From: JBBROS01 sp965217935
GTDB taxonomy: Bacteria > Pseudomonadota > Alphaproteobacteria > Acetobacterales > Acetobacteraceae
Length of the DNA: 64,000 nt
Direction of reading: 5' to 3'
Assembly: GCA_965217935.1 (NCBI GenBank)
Contig: OZ244581.1
Location: 1,860,001 to 1,924,000, forward strand
Both the position numbers and the translations under genes were made by a program. Under the pieces are notes generated by a model. The model saw nothing but the letters and a program-made list of their open reading frames with translations, did no database searches and was not told where the DNA came from. This document shows, piece after piece, positions 34,847-43,413 of the stretch (position 1 is the stretch's first letter; every line of letters starts with the position of its first letter).

Positions 34847-36383
34847 GAGGCGAGGCTCCGTGGCGCATGATGGCGCGCATGATCTTTTCCTGGGTGGCTT
34901 CCGGGCCTGCCATCTCGGCGACGAAGCGCCCGTCGGCCATGACGTAGATGCGGTCGGAGATGCCGAGCAGTTCGGGCATCTCGGACGAGATGACGACGAC
35001 GCCGCGGCCGTCGGCGGCGAGTTTATTGATGATCTGGTAGATCTCGTACTTGGCGCCCACGTCGATGCCGCGGGTCGGCTCGTCGAGGATCAGCACCGCC
35101 GGGTCGGCGAACAGCCACTTGGAGAGGACGACCTTCTGCTGGTTGCCGCCGGACAGCTTGCCGGCGTCCTGGTAGACGTTGTGGCAACGGATTCTCATGC
35201 GGTTGCGGTACGTGTCGGCGACCTTCATTTCCTCGATGTCGTCGATCACCCCGGCATGGGAGACGGCGCCCAGGTTGGCGAGGCTGATGTTGGTGCGGAT
35301 GTCCTCGTCGAGCAGCAGGCCGAGCTGCTTGCGGTCCTCCGTCACGTAGGCGAGCCCGGCGGCGATGGCGCGCGGGACGGTGGAGAGGTCGACCGGCTGG
35401 CCGCGCAGGGTTGCCTGGCCATGGATGTTGCGGCCCCAGGAGCGCCCGAACACGGACATGGCGAACTCGGTGCGGCCCGCGCCCATCAGCCCGGCGATGC
35501 CGACGATCTCCCCGGCGCGGACGTTGAAGCCGACGCCCTTGATGACGTGCCGGCCGGGATGCTGCGGGTGCTCGACGGTCCAGTCCTGGACGGCGAACAG
35601 CGGCTCGGCCGGGTTGGAGGCGCGCGGCGGGAAGCGGCTGCCGAGGTCGCGGTCGACCATGAGGCGGATGACGTGGTCCTCTTCGGCCGGGGCGTCCTGG
35701 CAGTCCAGCGTCTGCACGGCGCGGCCGTCGCGCAGGATGGTGATGCGGTCGGCGACCTTGGAAATCTCGTTGAGCTTGTGGCTGATGAGGATGGAGGTGA
35801 TGCCCTGCGCGCGGAATTCGGCAAGCAGGTCGAGCAGGGCGGCGCTGTCGCGTTCGTTCAGGCTGGCGGTGGGTTCGTCGAGGATCAGCAGGCGTACCTG
35901 CTTGGCCAGCGCCTTGGCGATCTCGACGAGCTGCTGCTTGCCGATGCCGATGTCGGTGACGAGGGTGTCGGGCGGGTCGTGCAGGCCGACCTTGGCCAGC
36001 AGCGCCTTGGTTCGGGCATGGACGGCGCCGCGGTCGATGACGCCGAAGCGGGACGGCGGGTCGTTGAGGAAGATGTTCTCGGCGATGGAGAGGAGCGGGA
36101 TGAGCGCCAGCTCCTGGTGGATGATGATGATGCCGAGGGGTTCGGAATCGTTGATGGTGCTGAAGCGGCGCTCCTGCCCGGCGTAGGTGATGGTTCCCTC
36201 GTAGCTGCCATGAGGATAGACGCCGCTCAGGATCTTCATGAGGGTGGACTTGCCGGCGCCGTTCTCGCCGACGAGGGCGTGGATTTCCCCCTCGCGCACG
36301 GTCAGCGAGACGTTTTCCAGGGCGGCGACCGGGCCGAAGCGCTTCGTGATGCCGCGCATGTCCAGGAGTCCAGGGCGCTGCAT
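34839..36383 (-). CDS. gguA: Multiple-sugar ABC transporter ATP-binding protein GguA (MmsA)
   Basis: 514-residue CUT2 ATPase with two tandem nucleotide-binding domains. The N-terminal domain has Walker A GENGAGKSTLMKIL and Walker B LLILDEPTASLNERD. The C-terminal domain has the usual degenerate P-loop (GLMGAGRTEFAMS), signature KLSGGNQQKVVLSKWL and VLILDEPTRGIDVGAKYEIY. The start at 36383 (MQRPGLLDMRGITK) is chosen over an upstream ATG because AGGA lies about 8 nt before it and it gives the family length. It lies between chvE and gguB in the sugar-importer operon. Confidence 0.95.
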   Translation of the reverse strand: MQRPGLLDMRGITKRFGPVAALENVSLTVREGEIHALVGENGAGKSTLMKILSGVYPHGSYEGTITYAGQERRFSTINDSEPLGIIIIHQELALIPLLSIAENIFLNDPPSRFGVIDRGAVHARTKALLAKVGLHDPPDTLVTDIGIGKQQLVEIAKALAKQVRLLILDEPTASLNERDSAALLDLLAEFRAQGITSILISHKLNEISKVADRITILRDGRAVQTLDCQDAPAEEDHVIRLMVDRDLGSRFPPRASNPAEPLFAVQDWTVEHPQHPGRHVIKGVGFNVRAGEIVGIAGLMGAGRTEFAMSVFGRSWGRNIHGQATLRGQPVDLSTVPRAIAAGLAYVTEDRKQLGLLLDEDIRTNISLANLGAVSHAGVIDDIEEMKVADTYRNRMRIRCHNVYQDAGKLSGGNQQKVVLSKWLFADPAVLILDEPTRGIDVGAKYEIYQIINKLAADGRGVVVISSEMPELLGISDRIYVMADGRFVAEMAGPEATQEKIMRAIMRHGASPHE

Positions 36384-36424
36384 GTCGTGCGTCCTGGGAC
36401 CCGCCGGCCCCAGCTCCCTGCCCA

Positions 36425-37477
36425 TTACTCGAACTGGCTAAGCTTATAGTAGCCGCTGTCGATCAGCACCTTTTTCCAGTTGCCCTTGTTCACGATGACC
36501 GGCTGCAGCAGGTAGGCGGGGACGACCTTGACGCCGTTGTCGTAGGTCTTGGTATCGTTGACTTCGACTGTCTTGCCGCTGAGCTGGGCGTCGACCATGT
36601 CGGCGGTGACGCGGGCGAGGTCGCGGGTGTCCTTGAAGATGCTGGAGTACTGGCCGCCGGCGATGATGGACTTCACGGAGGGCACTTCGCAGTCCTGGCC
36701 GGTGATGACGGGCATGGGGAGGTCGCCGCTGCCGTAGCCGACGCCTTTGACCGAGGAGAGGATGCCGATGGACAGGCCGTCATACGGGGAAAGAACGCCG
36801 CCCAGCTTCTTGTCGGAATAGTAGGCGCTGAGCAGGTTGTCCATGCGGGCCTGGGCGACCGCGCCGTCCCAACGGAGGATGGAGACCTTGTCCATGCCGG
36901 TCTGGCCGCTGCCGACGACGAGCTTGCCGCCCTTGATCTGCGGCTCCAGCACGGACATCGCGCCGTTGTAGAAGAAATAGGCGTTGTTGTCGTCCGGCGA
37001 GCCGCCGAACAGCTCGATGTAGACGGGGGTCTTGGCGTCCTTGAGATCGAGGCCGTTCAGGAGCGACTGGCCCTGGAGAACGCCGACTTGAAAGTTGTCG
37101 AACGTGGCGTAGTAGTCGACGTTGGGCGTGCCGCGGATCAGGCGGTCGTAGGCGATGACGGTGATGCCGTTCTGTTTGGCCTGGCTCAGGACCTCGGACA
37201 GGGTGGTGCCGTCGATGGCGGCGATGACCAGGACCTTGTCGCCCTTGGTGATCATGTTCTCGATCTGCGAGAGCTGGTTCGGGATGTCGTCGCCGGCATA
37301 TTGCAGGTCTGTGCCGTAGCCGCGCTCTTTCAGCACCTTGACGATGTTGTCGCCGTCGGCGATCCAGCGGGCGGAGGATTTGGTGGGCATGGCGATGCCG
37401 ACCGTCGGCTTGCTCTGCGCCATTGCCGGCTGGATGGCGAACAGGGCGAGGGCGGCCAGGGTTATGAGTCGTCGCAT
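36425..37477 (-). CDS. chvE: Multiple monosaccharide-binding protein ChvE
   Basis: 350-residue periplasmic sugar-binding protein with the signal peptide MRRLITLAALALFAIQPAMA. ChvE-family features include VGIAMPTKSSARWIADGDNI, the ligand-contact segment AYDRLIRGTPNVDYYATFDN, LFGGSPDDNNAYFFYNGAM, and VITGQDCEVPSVKSIIAGGQ. In Agrobacterium, ChvE both feeds the GguAB importer and signals to VirA; only the importer role can be supported here. It is first in the operon, 41 nt upstream of gguA. Adjacent upstream DNA carries a palindromic repeat. Confidence 0.95.
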   Translation of the reverse strand: MRRLITLAALALFAIQPAMAQSKPTVGIAMPTKSSARWIADGDNIVKVLKERGYGTDLQYAGDDIPNQLSQIENMITKGDKVLVIAAIDGTTLSEVLSQAKQNGITVIAYDRLIRGTPNVDYYATFDNFQVGVLQGQSLLNGLDLKDAKTPVYIELFGGSPDDNNAYFFYNGAMSVLEPQIKGGKLVVGSGQTGMDKVSILRWDGAVAQARMDNLLSAYYSDKKLGGVLSPYDGLSIGILSSVKGVGYGSGDLPMPVITGQDCEVPSVKSIIAGGQYSSIFKDTRDLARVTADMVDAQLSGKTVEVNDTKTYDNGVKVVPAYLLQPVIVNKGNWKKVLIDSGYYKLSQFE

Positions 37478-37688
37478 CGAAATCCTCCAGAAAACCTTGC
37501 TGCCGGCATCAATAGCGGGACGCGCCGGCTTGGCAACTCTGGATTTTGCGAGGCATGGACGGGCTGCCTGGCTGGGTGCGGCTAGGCCCGGGCCATGACC
37601 AGTGACGCGGCTGACGCCCGGCGTGATGCCGGAGCGGTTCGTTTCGCGCGCTTTCGCCTCATGGGGCCGCGAATGAGCGCCAGCACGC

Positions 37689-37749
37689 TTTGAGAACGCA
37701 TCATATTCCGCGTCGTGACGGCAAGCCGTCCCGCAATATGATGCTTAGG
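37689..37749. repeat. Palindromic repeat family 2, copy D
   Basis: 61-base element about 79% identical to the copy at 40582-40642. Outer stem GCATCATATT (37698-37707) pairs perfectly with AATATGATGC (37735-37744); inner stem GACGG (37717-37721) pairs with CCGTC (37726-37730) over a CAAG loop. Found upstream of chvE and just beyond the 3' end of the 52-codon gene. Confidence 0.8.
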
Positions 37750-37764
37750 CTGGGTCGCGCCCGA

Positions 37765-37923
37765 TCAGCCGACGACCTCCTTGATCATCTCGCGTATTTC
37801 GTCGGCGGAAAAGTTCATGGGCAACTTCTCCAATCCGTCGTGGGCGGCAAACGCCTCCGGAACGACGTTCTTATCACTGGGCAGCGGCTTATTTTGATAA
37901 CTGAAAGACACGGTTGGAGACAT
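37765..37923 (-). CDS. 52-residue protein of unknown function
   Basis: A small frame, ATG to TGA, encoding 52 residues that begin MSPTVSFSYQNKPLPSDKNV and end MNFSADEIREMIKEVVG. GAGG stands 5 nt before the ATG, a better ribosome-binding site than most annotated genes here. A perfect 17-bp palindrome lies 29 bases upstream of the start codon. Base composition is much lower in GC than the neighbours. The N-terminal half is polar and extended; the last 15 residues look like an amphipathic helix. There is no signal peptide or Cys. I do not recognise a family. A RiPP-like precursor, antitoxin or small regulator are all guesses, and no modifying enzyme is adjacent. Confidence 0.55.
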   Translation of the reverse strand: MSPTVSFSYQNKPLPSDKNVVPEAFAAHDGLEKLPMNFSADEIREMIKEVVG

Positions 37924-37951
37924 AAATCCTCGTTATCGGCACACGGATCCA

Positions 37952-37968
37952 ACGTTACTAAGTAACGT
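37952..37968. promoter_or_regulatory. Perfect 17-bp palindrome upstream of the 52-codon gene
   Basis: ACGTTACT (37952-37959), a single central A, and AGTAACGT (37961-37968) form a perfect inverted repeat in AT-rich DNA, 29 bases before the ATG at 37923. The position suits an operator bound by a dimeric repressor. Confidence 0.55.
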
Positions 37969-38069
37969 AAATTGAAAGGTGCCGTCTGTGAAAAGATTAA
38001 GACGTTTTCTAGGGCGACTTCGATATCGATCTTGGTATTTTCCGAGCAAGTGGGCAAGACCGGATCATT

Positions 38070-38333
38070 TTACAAGCCATGCAGCGCGCCTCCTCTGACC
38101 GCGGGACTGCCCAGCTTCGCCGCGCCGCGTTCGGCTGCGGCCATCGCGGCTTCGAGCGAAGGGGCTTGACCGTGGATGCGCCGGGCCGCCTCGCCGTCGG
38201 ACCAGGCGACCCAGTCCCAACCGCCTCCGGGCAGGCTTTCAACCACGGCGTTCGTCCGGCCGCCCCACCACGAGGGCGCCGCCGCCGTCAGCAGCCCGGA
38301 GCTGTCCGCCCTCCAATTCATACGCGTGCCCAT
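38070..38333 (-). CDS. Hypothetical protein, 87 residues
   Basis: Small soluble protein; the composition and pattern VVESLPGGGWDWVAWSDGE, then SLEAAMAAAERGAAKL, look like a genuine compact alpha/beta protein with an amphipathic C-terminal helix rather than a shadow frame. AGG precedes the ATG by 5-6 nt; an alternative ATG lies at 38321. I recognise no named domain. Divergent from the DsbA-like gene, with 90 bases between. Confidence 0.5.
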   Translation of the reverse strand: MGTRMNWRADSSGLLTAAAPSWWGGRTNAVVESLPGGGWDWVAWSDGEAARRIHGQAPSLEAAMAAAERGAAKLGSPAVRGGALHGL

Positions 38334-38423
38334 CGAGCCTTTCCTTGCCGTGCGCGCCGGTCAGCCATCATGCAGAGTCGGAAAATGCGTGACCGCTGCT
38401 TGCTGCCGTTTTAGACTGTAAAG

Positions 38424-39092
38424 GTGAATATTTTATCACCACCGCGGGCGAGGCTGCTGATCGAGGTCGTATACGACCTGATCTGCCCGTGGTGTTATCT
38501 GGGGGTTCGGCGGCTGTTCCGGACGCTGCGGCGGCGGCCTGACCTGCTGTTCGAGGTGTGCTGGCGCCCATTCCTGCTCAACCCGGACATGCCGCATACC
38601 GGGATGGCCCGGTCGGATTACGTCATCCGCAAGTTCGGCGGCGAGGACCGCGCCCGCCGCCTCTATGCCTCCATCACCGAGATCGGCGCCGCGGAAGGCG
38701 TCGAGTTCCGCTTCGAGCGCATCCGCCGCACGCCAAGCAGCGTCGATGCCCACCGCCTGGTGCGCTGGGCGGCGCCGTTTGACCGCAGCAGCGAGGTGGC
38801 GGAGGCGTTGTTCGCCGCCCACTTCGCCGACGGCCACGATATCGGCGACCATGCCGTCCTGCGCGCCATCGCGGCCAACTCCGGGCTTGACCCGCTCGCC
38901 GCCGCCGCCTTCCTTCGCAGCGACGACGACGTGGATGCCGTTCACGGCGACAATCTCCGGGCGCATCGGCTCGGCATCAACGGCGTTCCGTGCTTCGTCG
39001 TGGCTGGAAAGCACGCCGTGGCCGGCGCGCAGGAGCCGGAGGTGATCGAGCGGCTGCTGGATGTCGCCGCGGTGGACGCGGCGGAAATCTAG
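38424..39092 (+). CDS. DsbA family oxidoreductase (FrnE/HCCA isomerase-like)
   Basis: 222-residue thioredoxin-fold protein of the DsbA/FrnE/2-hydroxychromene-2-carboxylate isomerase group. The active-site CPWC is in YDLICPWCYLGVRRLF near the N-terminus, a helical insertion domain follows, and the cis-proline loop is GINGVPCFVV. No signal peptide is present, so it is probably cytoplasmic, as FrnE is. It starts with GTG at 38424. The stop codon lies at the edge of a 25-bp tandem repeat array. Confidence 0.88.
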   Translation: MNILSPPRARLLIEVVYDLICPWCYLGVRRLFRTLRRRPDLLFEVCWRPFLLNPDMPHTGMARSDYVIRKFGGEDRARRLYASITEIGAAEGVEFRFERIRRTPSSVDAHRLVRWAAPFDRSSEVAEALFAAHFADGHDIGDHAVLRAIAANSGLDPLAAAAFLRSDDDVDAVHGDNLRAHRLGINGVPCFVVAGKHAVAGAQEPEVIERLLDVAAVDAAEI

Positions 39093-39183
39093 CCCGCTTC
39101 GGTCTAGCAAGATTTAGCCCGCTTCGGTCTAGCAAGATTTGGCTCGCTTCGCTTGAGGGAAATTTGCCTCGCTTCGCTCGACG
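39091..39183. repeat. 25-bp tandem repeat array
   Basis: Units at 39091-39115 and 39116-39140 are identical; 39141-39165 is a diverged third unit sharing the GCTCGCTTCG and AAATTT-like ends; a partial fourth runs from 39166. The array begins on the last two bases of the DsbA-like stop codon. Confidence 0.75.
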
Positions 39184-39387
39184 GCGCCCGGCGTTCGGCC
39201 AGCATGGCAGCGCTGCGCGGGGGCGGCAGCCTGCACGGGCGATTGGTTGGCCGGTCCTTCGCCCATCGCCGCCGGCCATGGACAGCCGTTGCCGAACGCC
39301 CGGCGGGCCGAACTGGCACGCGGCACAGGACAGGGCCGCGGTTCCGTGGCAACCTGAGCCTAATGGCAACGGAGCAGCGGTTCGCGG
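39093..39387. other. Intergenic region with tandem repeats
   Basis: 295 bases between the DsbA-like and FAD oxidoreductase genes. The first third is the 25-bp array; the rest is GC-rich without recognisable genes or strong hairpins. Confidence 0.4.
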
Positions 39388-40557
39388 ATGAGTGGCGGCA
39401 TCGACGTGGCGATCATCGGCGGCGGCGTGATCGGCTGCGCCGCCGCCTTTTTCCTGCGCGAACTCGGGTTCGGCGGCAGCATCGCAGTGTTCGAGAAAGA
39501 CCCGTCATACCAGTTCGCCTCCACCGCCCGCTCGGCCGCCTCCATCCGGCAGCAATTCACCACCCCCGTCAGCACGCAGATGTCGCAGTTCTCGTTCGGC
39601 TTCCTGGCCAGCCTCGCGGACCGGTTCGGACCAAATGGCGACATCGCGCTCGTCCGCAGCGCCTACCTGCTGCTCGCGGACGCCGCGCGGGCCGACATGC
39701 TGCGGTCCTGCCACGAGAATTTCGTGCAGTTGGGCGCCTCGGTCGCGTGGCTCGGGCAACGCGAGCTCGCCGCGCGCTTCCCCTGGCTGCGAACCGAGGA
39801 CCTGGTCGGCGGCACGCTCGGCCTGGCCGGAGAGGGCTGGTTCGACGCCTACATGCTCCTGCGCCTGCTGCGCCGGCAGGCGCGCGAGATGGGGGTCACG
39901 TTCATAGACAGGGAGATCGTCGGCTTCGAACGCGGCGGCGGCGGGATTGCCGCGGTGGCGTGCGCCAAAGGCGAGAGACATGCCTGCGGCGCCGCCGTCA
40001 TCGCCGCCGGCCCGGCCTCGGGGCAGGTGGCAGCGCTCGCCGGGTGCGACTTGCCGGTCGAGCCGCGCAAGCGGACGATGTTCGTGATCCAGGCGCCGCT
40101 CGACCCGGCCGGGATGCCGTTCGTGTTCGACGCGTCGGGCATCGCGCTGCGCCCGGAAGGCGACCGCTTCATCTGCAGCGCGCTGCCCGCCGGGGACCGG
40201 GACCCGCATCCCGGTCTGGACTTCGAACCCGATCATTACCTGTTCGAGGACGCCGTGTGGCCAGCCTTGGCCCACCGCATCCCCGCGCTGGAGCGGTTGC
40301 GGCTGCAGAGCGCATGGGCCGGGCACTACGAGATGAACCTGTTCGACCACAACGGCGTCGTGGGGCGCCATCCCGAGCTGCGTAACCTGATCTTCGCCAC
40401 CGGCTTCTCCGGCCACGGCGTGATGCACGCGCCGGCCACCGGACGCGGCGTGGCCGAACTGATCCTGCATGGCCGTTACGTCTCGCTCGACCTCAGCGCC
40501 CTTGGCTACGAGCGGATCGCGGCGCGGACCCCGATCCACGAAGCGCTCGTGTACTGA
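39388..40557 (+). CDS. FAD-binding oxidoreductase (DAO family)
   Basis: 389-residue flavoprotein of the glycine/sarcosine/D-amino-acid oxidase group, with similarity of pattern to FOXRED1-like dehydrogenases. FAD-binding VAIIGGGVIGCAAAFFLREL is at the N-terminus, followed by STARSAASIRQQFTTPVS and the C-terminal flavin contact FATGFSGHGVMHAPATGRGV. The substrate is unknown. The palindromic repeat at 40582 follows 25 nt after its stop, and a xanthine dehydrogenase-family gene lies beyond in the same direction. Confidence 0.92.
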   Translation: MSGGIDVAIIGGGVIGCAAAFFLRELGFGGSIAVFEKDPSYQFASTARSAASIRQQFTTPVSTQMSQFSFGFLASLADRFGPNGDIALVRSAYLLLADAARADMLRSCHENFVQLGASVAWLGQRELAARFPWLRTEDLVGGTLGLAGEGWFDAYMLLRLLRRQAREMGVTFIDREIVGFERGGGGIAAVACAKGERHACGAAVIAAGPASGQVAALAGCDLPVEPRKRTMFVIQAPLDPAGMPFVFDASGIALRPEGDRFICSALPAGDRDPHPGLDFEPDHYLFEDAVWPALAHRIPALERLRLQSAWAGHYEMNLFDHNGVVGRHPELRNLIFATGFSGHGVMHAPATGRGVAELILHGRYVSLDLSALGYERIAARTPIHEALVY

Positions 40558-40581
40558 AGCCCGCCCTGCCGTTTAGGGATG

Positions 40582-40642
40582 TTTGAAGACGCATCATTGT
40601 TCGCGTCATGACGGCGAACCGTCGCGCGAAATGACGCTTAGG
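40582..40642. repeat. Palindromic repeat family 2, copy E
   Basis: 61-base element matching copy D at 37689-37749. TTCGCG (40600-40605) pairs with CGCGAA (40625-40630), GACGG (40610-40614) with CCGTC (40619-40623) over a CGAA loop, and GCATCATT (40591-40598) with AATGACGC with one mismatch. It lies between two codirectional oxidoreductase genes and ends 13 nt before the second ATG. Confidence 0.8.
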
Positions 40643-40655
40643 GAGCCTTGATGCC

Positions 40656-42992
40656 ATGACTGAGCCACCTCCCCCGGCCACGAACGCCAGCGATGCGCGC
40701 TCGGCGCGCCGCCGCGAGGATGACCGCTTCCTGCGCGGCGCCGGCTCCTACGCCGATGACCTGGTCAGCAGGGCCGCGCTGCACGCCGTCTTCGTGCGCT
40801 CGCCCAGCGCCCACGCCAGGGTCGGCGCCATCGACGCCGCCGCGGCAGCCGCCATGCCCGGCGTCCACGGCGTCTTCACCGCCGCGGACCTGCTCGCGGA
40901 AGGCGTTGAGCCGATCCCCTGCGCCATGCGCCTGCCGTCCGTCGAGCCGCTGATCGTTCCGCCCCGGCACGCCTTGGCCGCCGGGTATGTCCGTCACGTC
41001 GGCGAGGCGGTCGCGGTCGTCGTGGCCGAAACCCGGCTCGCCGCCCGCGACGCCGCCGAGCGCGTCGTGGCGGAGTACGACGACCTTCCCGCCATCGTTC
41101 AGCCCAAGGCCGCGCTGGCAGCCGGGGCGCCGCAGATCTGGCCGCAGGCGCCGGGCAACCTGGCCTACCGGTTCGAGCGCGGCGACCGGGATGCCGTGGC
41201 CCGCGCCTTCGCCGCCGCCGCGCACTGCGTCACGCTGGAGCTGGTCAACAACCGCGTCGTTGCGGCCCCGCTGGAGACCCGCGCGGCGACCGCCTCGTTC
41301 GACGCCGCCTCGGGCGGTTTGCGCCTGGTGCTGAGCGGGCAAGGCGTTCACGCCATCCGCGACGACTTGGCCGCGTGCTTCGGCCTGCCGGCCGAGGCCG
41401 TCCACGTCGCCTGCCCCGACGTCGGCGGCGGGTTCGGCATGAAGAACGTCGTGCACCCGGAATACGTGGCGCTGCTCTGGGCGGCGCGGCGGCTGGGCCG
41501 TCCGGTGCATTGGGTCGCCGAGCGTACGGAGGACTTCACCAGCGGCGTGCACGGGCGCGACAACGTCACGGGCGCCCGGCTCGCGCTCGATGCCGACGGG
41601 CGCTTCCTGGCGCTCGATGTCGATACCATCGGCAATCTCGGCGCCTACGTGTCCGCCCTGGGGCCGGGCGCATCCACCTTGGCGCCCTCGACCGCGATGG
41701 GCGGCGTCTACGCGATCCCGGCCATCTTCATGCACGTCCGCGGCGCCTTCACCAACACCGTGCCGCTCGATGCGTATCGCGGCGCGGGCAAGCCGGAAGC
41801 CAACTACCTGATCGAACGCCTGATCGACGTTGCGGCCGGCCAGTTGGGCCGCGACCGCATCGCGCTGCGCCGCATGAACCTGATCGAGGCGTTCCCCCAC
41901 CGGACCGCGCTCGGCGCCGAGATCGACACCGGGCGTTTCCGGGCAAACCTGGACGCCGCGGCGCAGGCAGCCGATCAGCCCGGACGGCAGCGGCGCAGGC
42001 AGGCGGCGGCGGCGCGCGGGCGGCTGCATGGCCAGGGCATCGCCTGCTTCCTCGAAACCTCGCGCGGCGCGCCCACCGAGAACGGCGCGGTCCGGTTTCG
42101 CCGCGACGGCGCCGTCGAGCTGCTGTCCGGCACGCAATCCAACGGCCAGGGGCACGAGACGAGCTTCGCCCAGATTGCCGCACGCCGGCTCGGGCTGCCC
42201 GCGTCGCACTTCCGCTTGGTGCAGGCCGACACGCGGCAGATCGCATCCGGCTCGGGCCACGGCGGCGCCCGCTCGCTGCCGATGGCCGGCAGCGCCTTGC
42301 TTATGGCGCTGGACGCGAGCCTGGCCAAGGCGCATCAAGAGGCCGCGCGCCTGCTGCAATCCGACCCGGCCTCGGTCCGGTTCGAGGCCGGGACGTTCCA
42401 TGCCCCCGGCCGCGCCAGCATAACCCTCGCCGACATGCTCGGAATGCTCCCGGACGGCGCGCTCGACGCCTGCGCGCATGATCCGAACAACCTGTTCGTT
42501 TATCCGAACGGCTGCCATTTGGCCGAGGTCGAGGTCGACCCGGAGACCGGGGCGGTGGCGCTGGTGCGTTACGTGGCGGCCGACGATTACGGCGCGCTGG
42601 TCAACCCGCTGCTGACCGAGGGGCAGGTCCAGGGCGGGCTGGCGCAAGGGATCGGGCAGGCCATGCTGGAGCGCGTGCATTACGATCCCGAATACGGGCA
42701 ACTGCTGACGGCCACGTTGTCCGACTACGCGCTGCCGAGGGCCGCCGACCTGCCGTGGCTCGAAGTCCGCTTCGACGAGACGGCGCCGACGGCCCGCAAC
42801 CCGCTGGGCGCGAAAGGGGCCGGGCAGGCCGGGGCAATCGGGGCGCCGCAAGCCGTGATGGCAGCGATCGCCGATGCGATCGGGATTGCCCACCTGGATA
42901 TGCCGGCCACGCCGGAGGCGGTGTGGCGCGCGTGCCGAAGCCGGGAGGCTGGGCTGGCACGGGTTGGGAGCGGGCAATCACGTAGTCGCTGA
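40656..42992 (+). CDS. Xanthine dehydrogenase family molybdopterin-binding subunit with Gln at the catalytic Glu position
   Basis: 778-residue large subunit of the xanthine dehydrogenase/CO dehydrogenase-like family, binding the molybdenum-cytosine dinucleotide cofactor. Family blocks: RREDDRFLRGAGSYADDL, GGGFGMKNVVHPEYVALLWA, AYRGAGKPEANYLIERLID, GTQSNGQGHETSFAQI, and GAKGAGQAGAIGAPQAVMAA. The last block usually reads GxKGxGExG, where Glu is the active-site base; here codon 42825-42827 is CAG (Gln724). No iron-sulfur or FAD subunit gene adjoins, which is unusual for this family. Activity is therefore uncertain. Confidence 0.92.
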   Translation: MTEPPPPATNASDARSARRREDDRFLRGAGSYADDLVSRAALHAVFVRSPSAHARVGAIDAAAAAAMPGVHGVFTAADLLAEGVEPIPCAMRLPSVEPLIVPPRHALAAGYVRHVGEAVAVVVAETRLAARDAAERVVAEYDDLPAIVQPKAALAAGAPQIWPQAPGNLAYRFERGDRDAVARAFAAAAHCVTLELVNNRVVAAPLETRAATASFDAASGGLRLVLSGQGVHAIRDDLAACFGLPAEAVHVACPDVGGGFGMKNVVHPEYVALLWAARRLGRPVHWVAERTEDFTSGVHGRDNVTGARLALDADGRFLALDVDTIGNLGAYVSALGPGASTLAPSTAMGGVYAIPAIFMHVRGAFTNTVPLDAYRGAGKPEANYLIERLIDVAAGQLGRDRIALRRMNLIEAFPHRTALGAEIDTGRFRANLDAAAQAADQPGRQRRRQAAAARGRLHGQGIACFLETSRGAPTENGAVRFRRDGAVELLSGTQSNGQGHETSFAQIAARRLGLPASHFRLVQADTRQIASGSGHGGARSLPMAGSALLMALDASLAKAHQEAARLLQSDPASVRFEAGTFHAPGRASITLADMLGMLPDGALDACAHDPNNLFVYPNGCHLAEVEVDPETGAVALVRYVAADDYGALVNPLLTEGQVQGGLAQGIGQAMLERVHYDPEYGQLLTATLSDYALPRAADLPWLEVRFDETAPTARNPLGAKGAGQAGAIGAPQAVMAAIADAIGIAHLDMPATPEAVWRACRSREAGLARVGSGQSRSR

Positions 42993-43413
42993 TGCGAGCA
43001 GCAGCGTGATCGAGGCGGACAGCACGGCGGCTGCCGGGACAGGGGCGGGGGTCTCCTGAACCCTTTGGCAACGTCCGGGGGCGCTGGACCATTCCGGCCA
43101 CCTGGTTGCCCATCGCCTGCGCCGCCTCGGTGAAGCGGGTCTTGCCGCCGCCATCGACCACGACCGTCTCGATCCGAAGGCGTGGCCTCTGCAGATGTCG
43201 CGTCAGTCCGCGAGCTGAGGCTGGCGGCTCGTGACCTCCGGCGCGCCCTGCATCGCGGCGCCAATCTCGCCGGCATGGGGCATCTCGCCTTGAGCGCCCG
43301 TGTGCTGGGCGTTCAAAGCCGTGGCAGCCGCGGCGCGGCGCATGGCTTACGGCAAACCCGCGCCGTTCCAGGCGTCCAAGCAGAACGAGGGGCCGGGGCG
43401 AAGCGGAACAGGC
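42993..43413. other. Gene-poor gap with possible decayed coding traces
   Basis: 421 bases. On the minus strand about 43060-43175 gives a protein-like line (ETVVVDGGGKTRFTEAAQAM) that runs on without a start or recognised family, perhaps remains of a lost gene. The rest shows nothing I can name. Confidence 0.35.

Noticed and set aside
37815..38057. 80-codon open frame on the minus strand overlapping the 52-codon gene
   Set aside because: It lacks a ribosome-binding site, is in a different phase from the better-supported small gene and runs through its palindrome.
43060..43180. Minus-strand protein-like line with VVVDGGGKTRFTEAAQAM
   Set aside because: No start codon, family or extended similarity is recognisable; it was left as a possible trace within a gene-poor gap.
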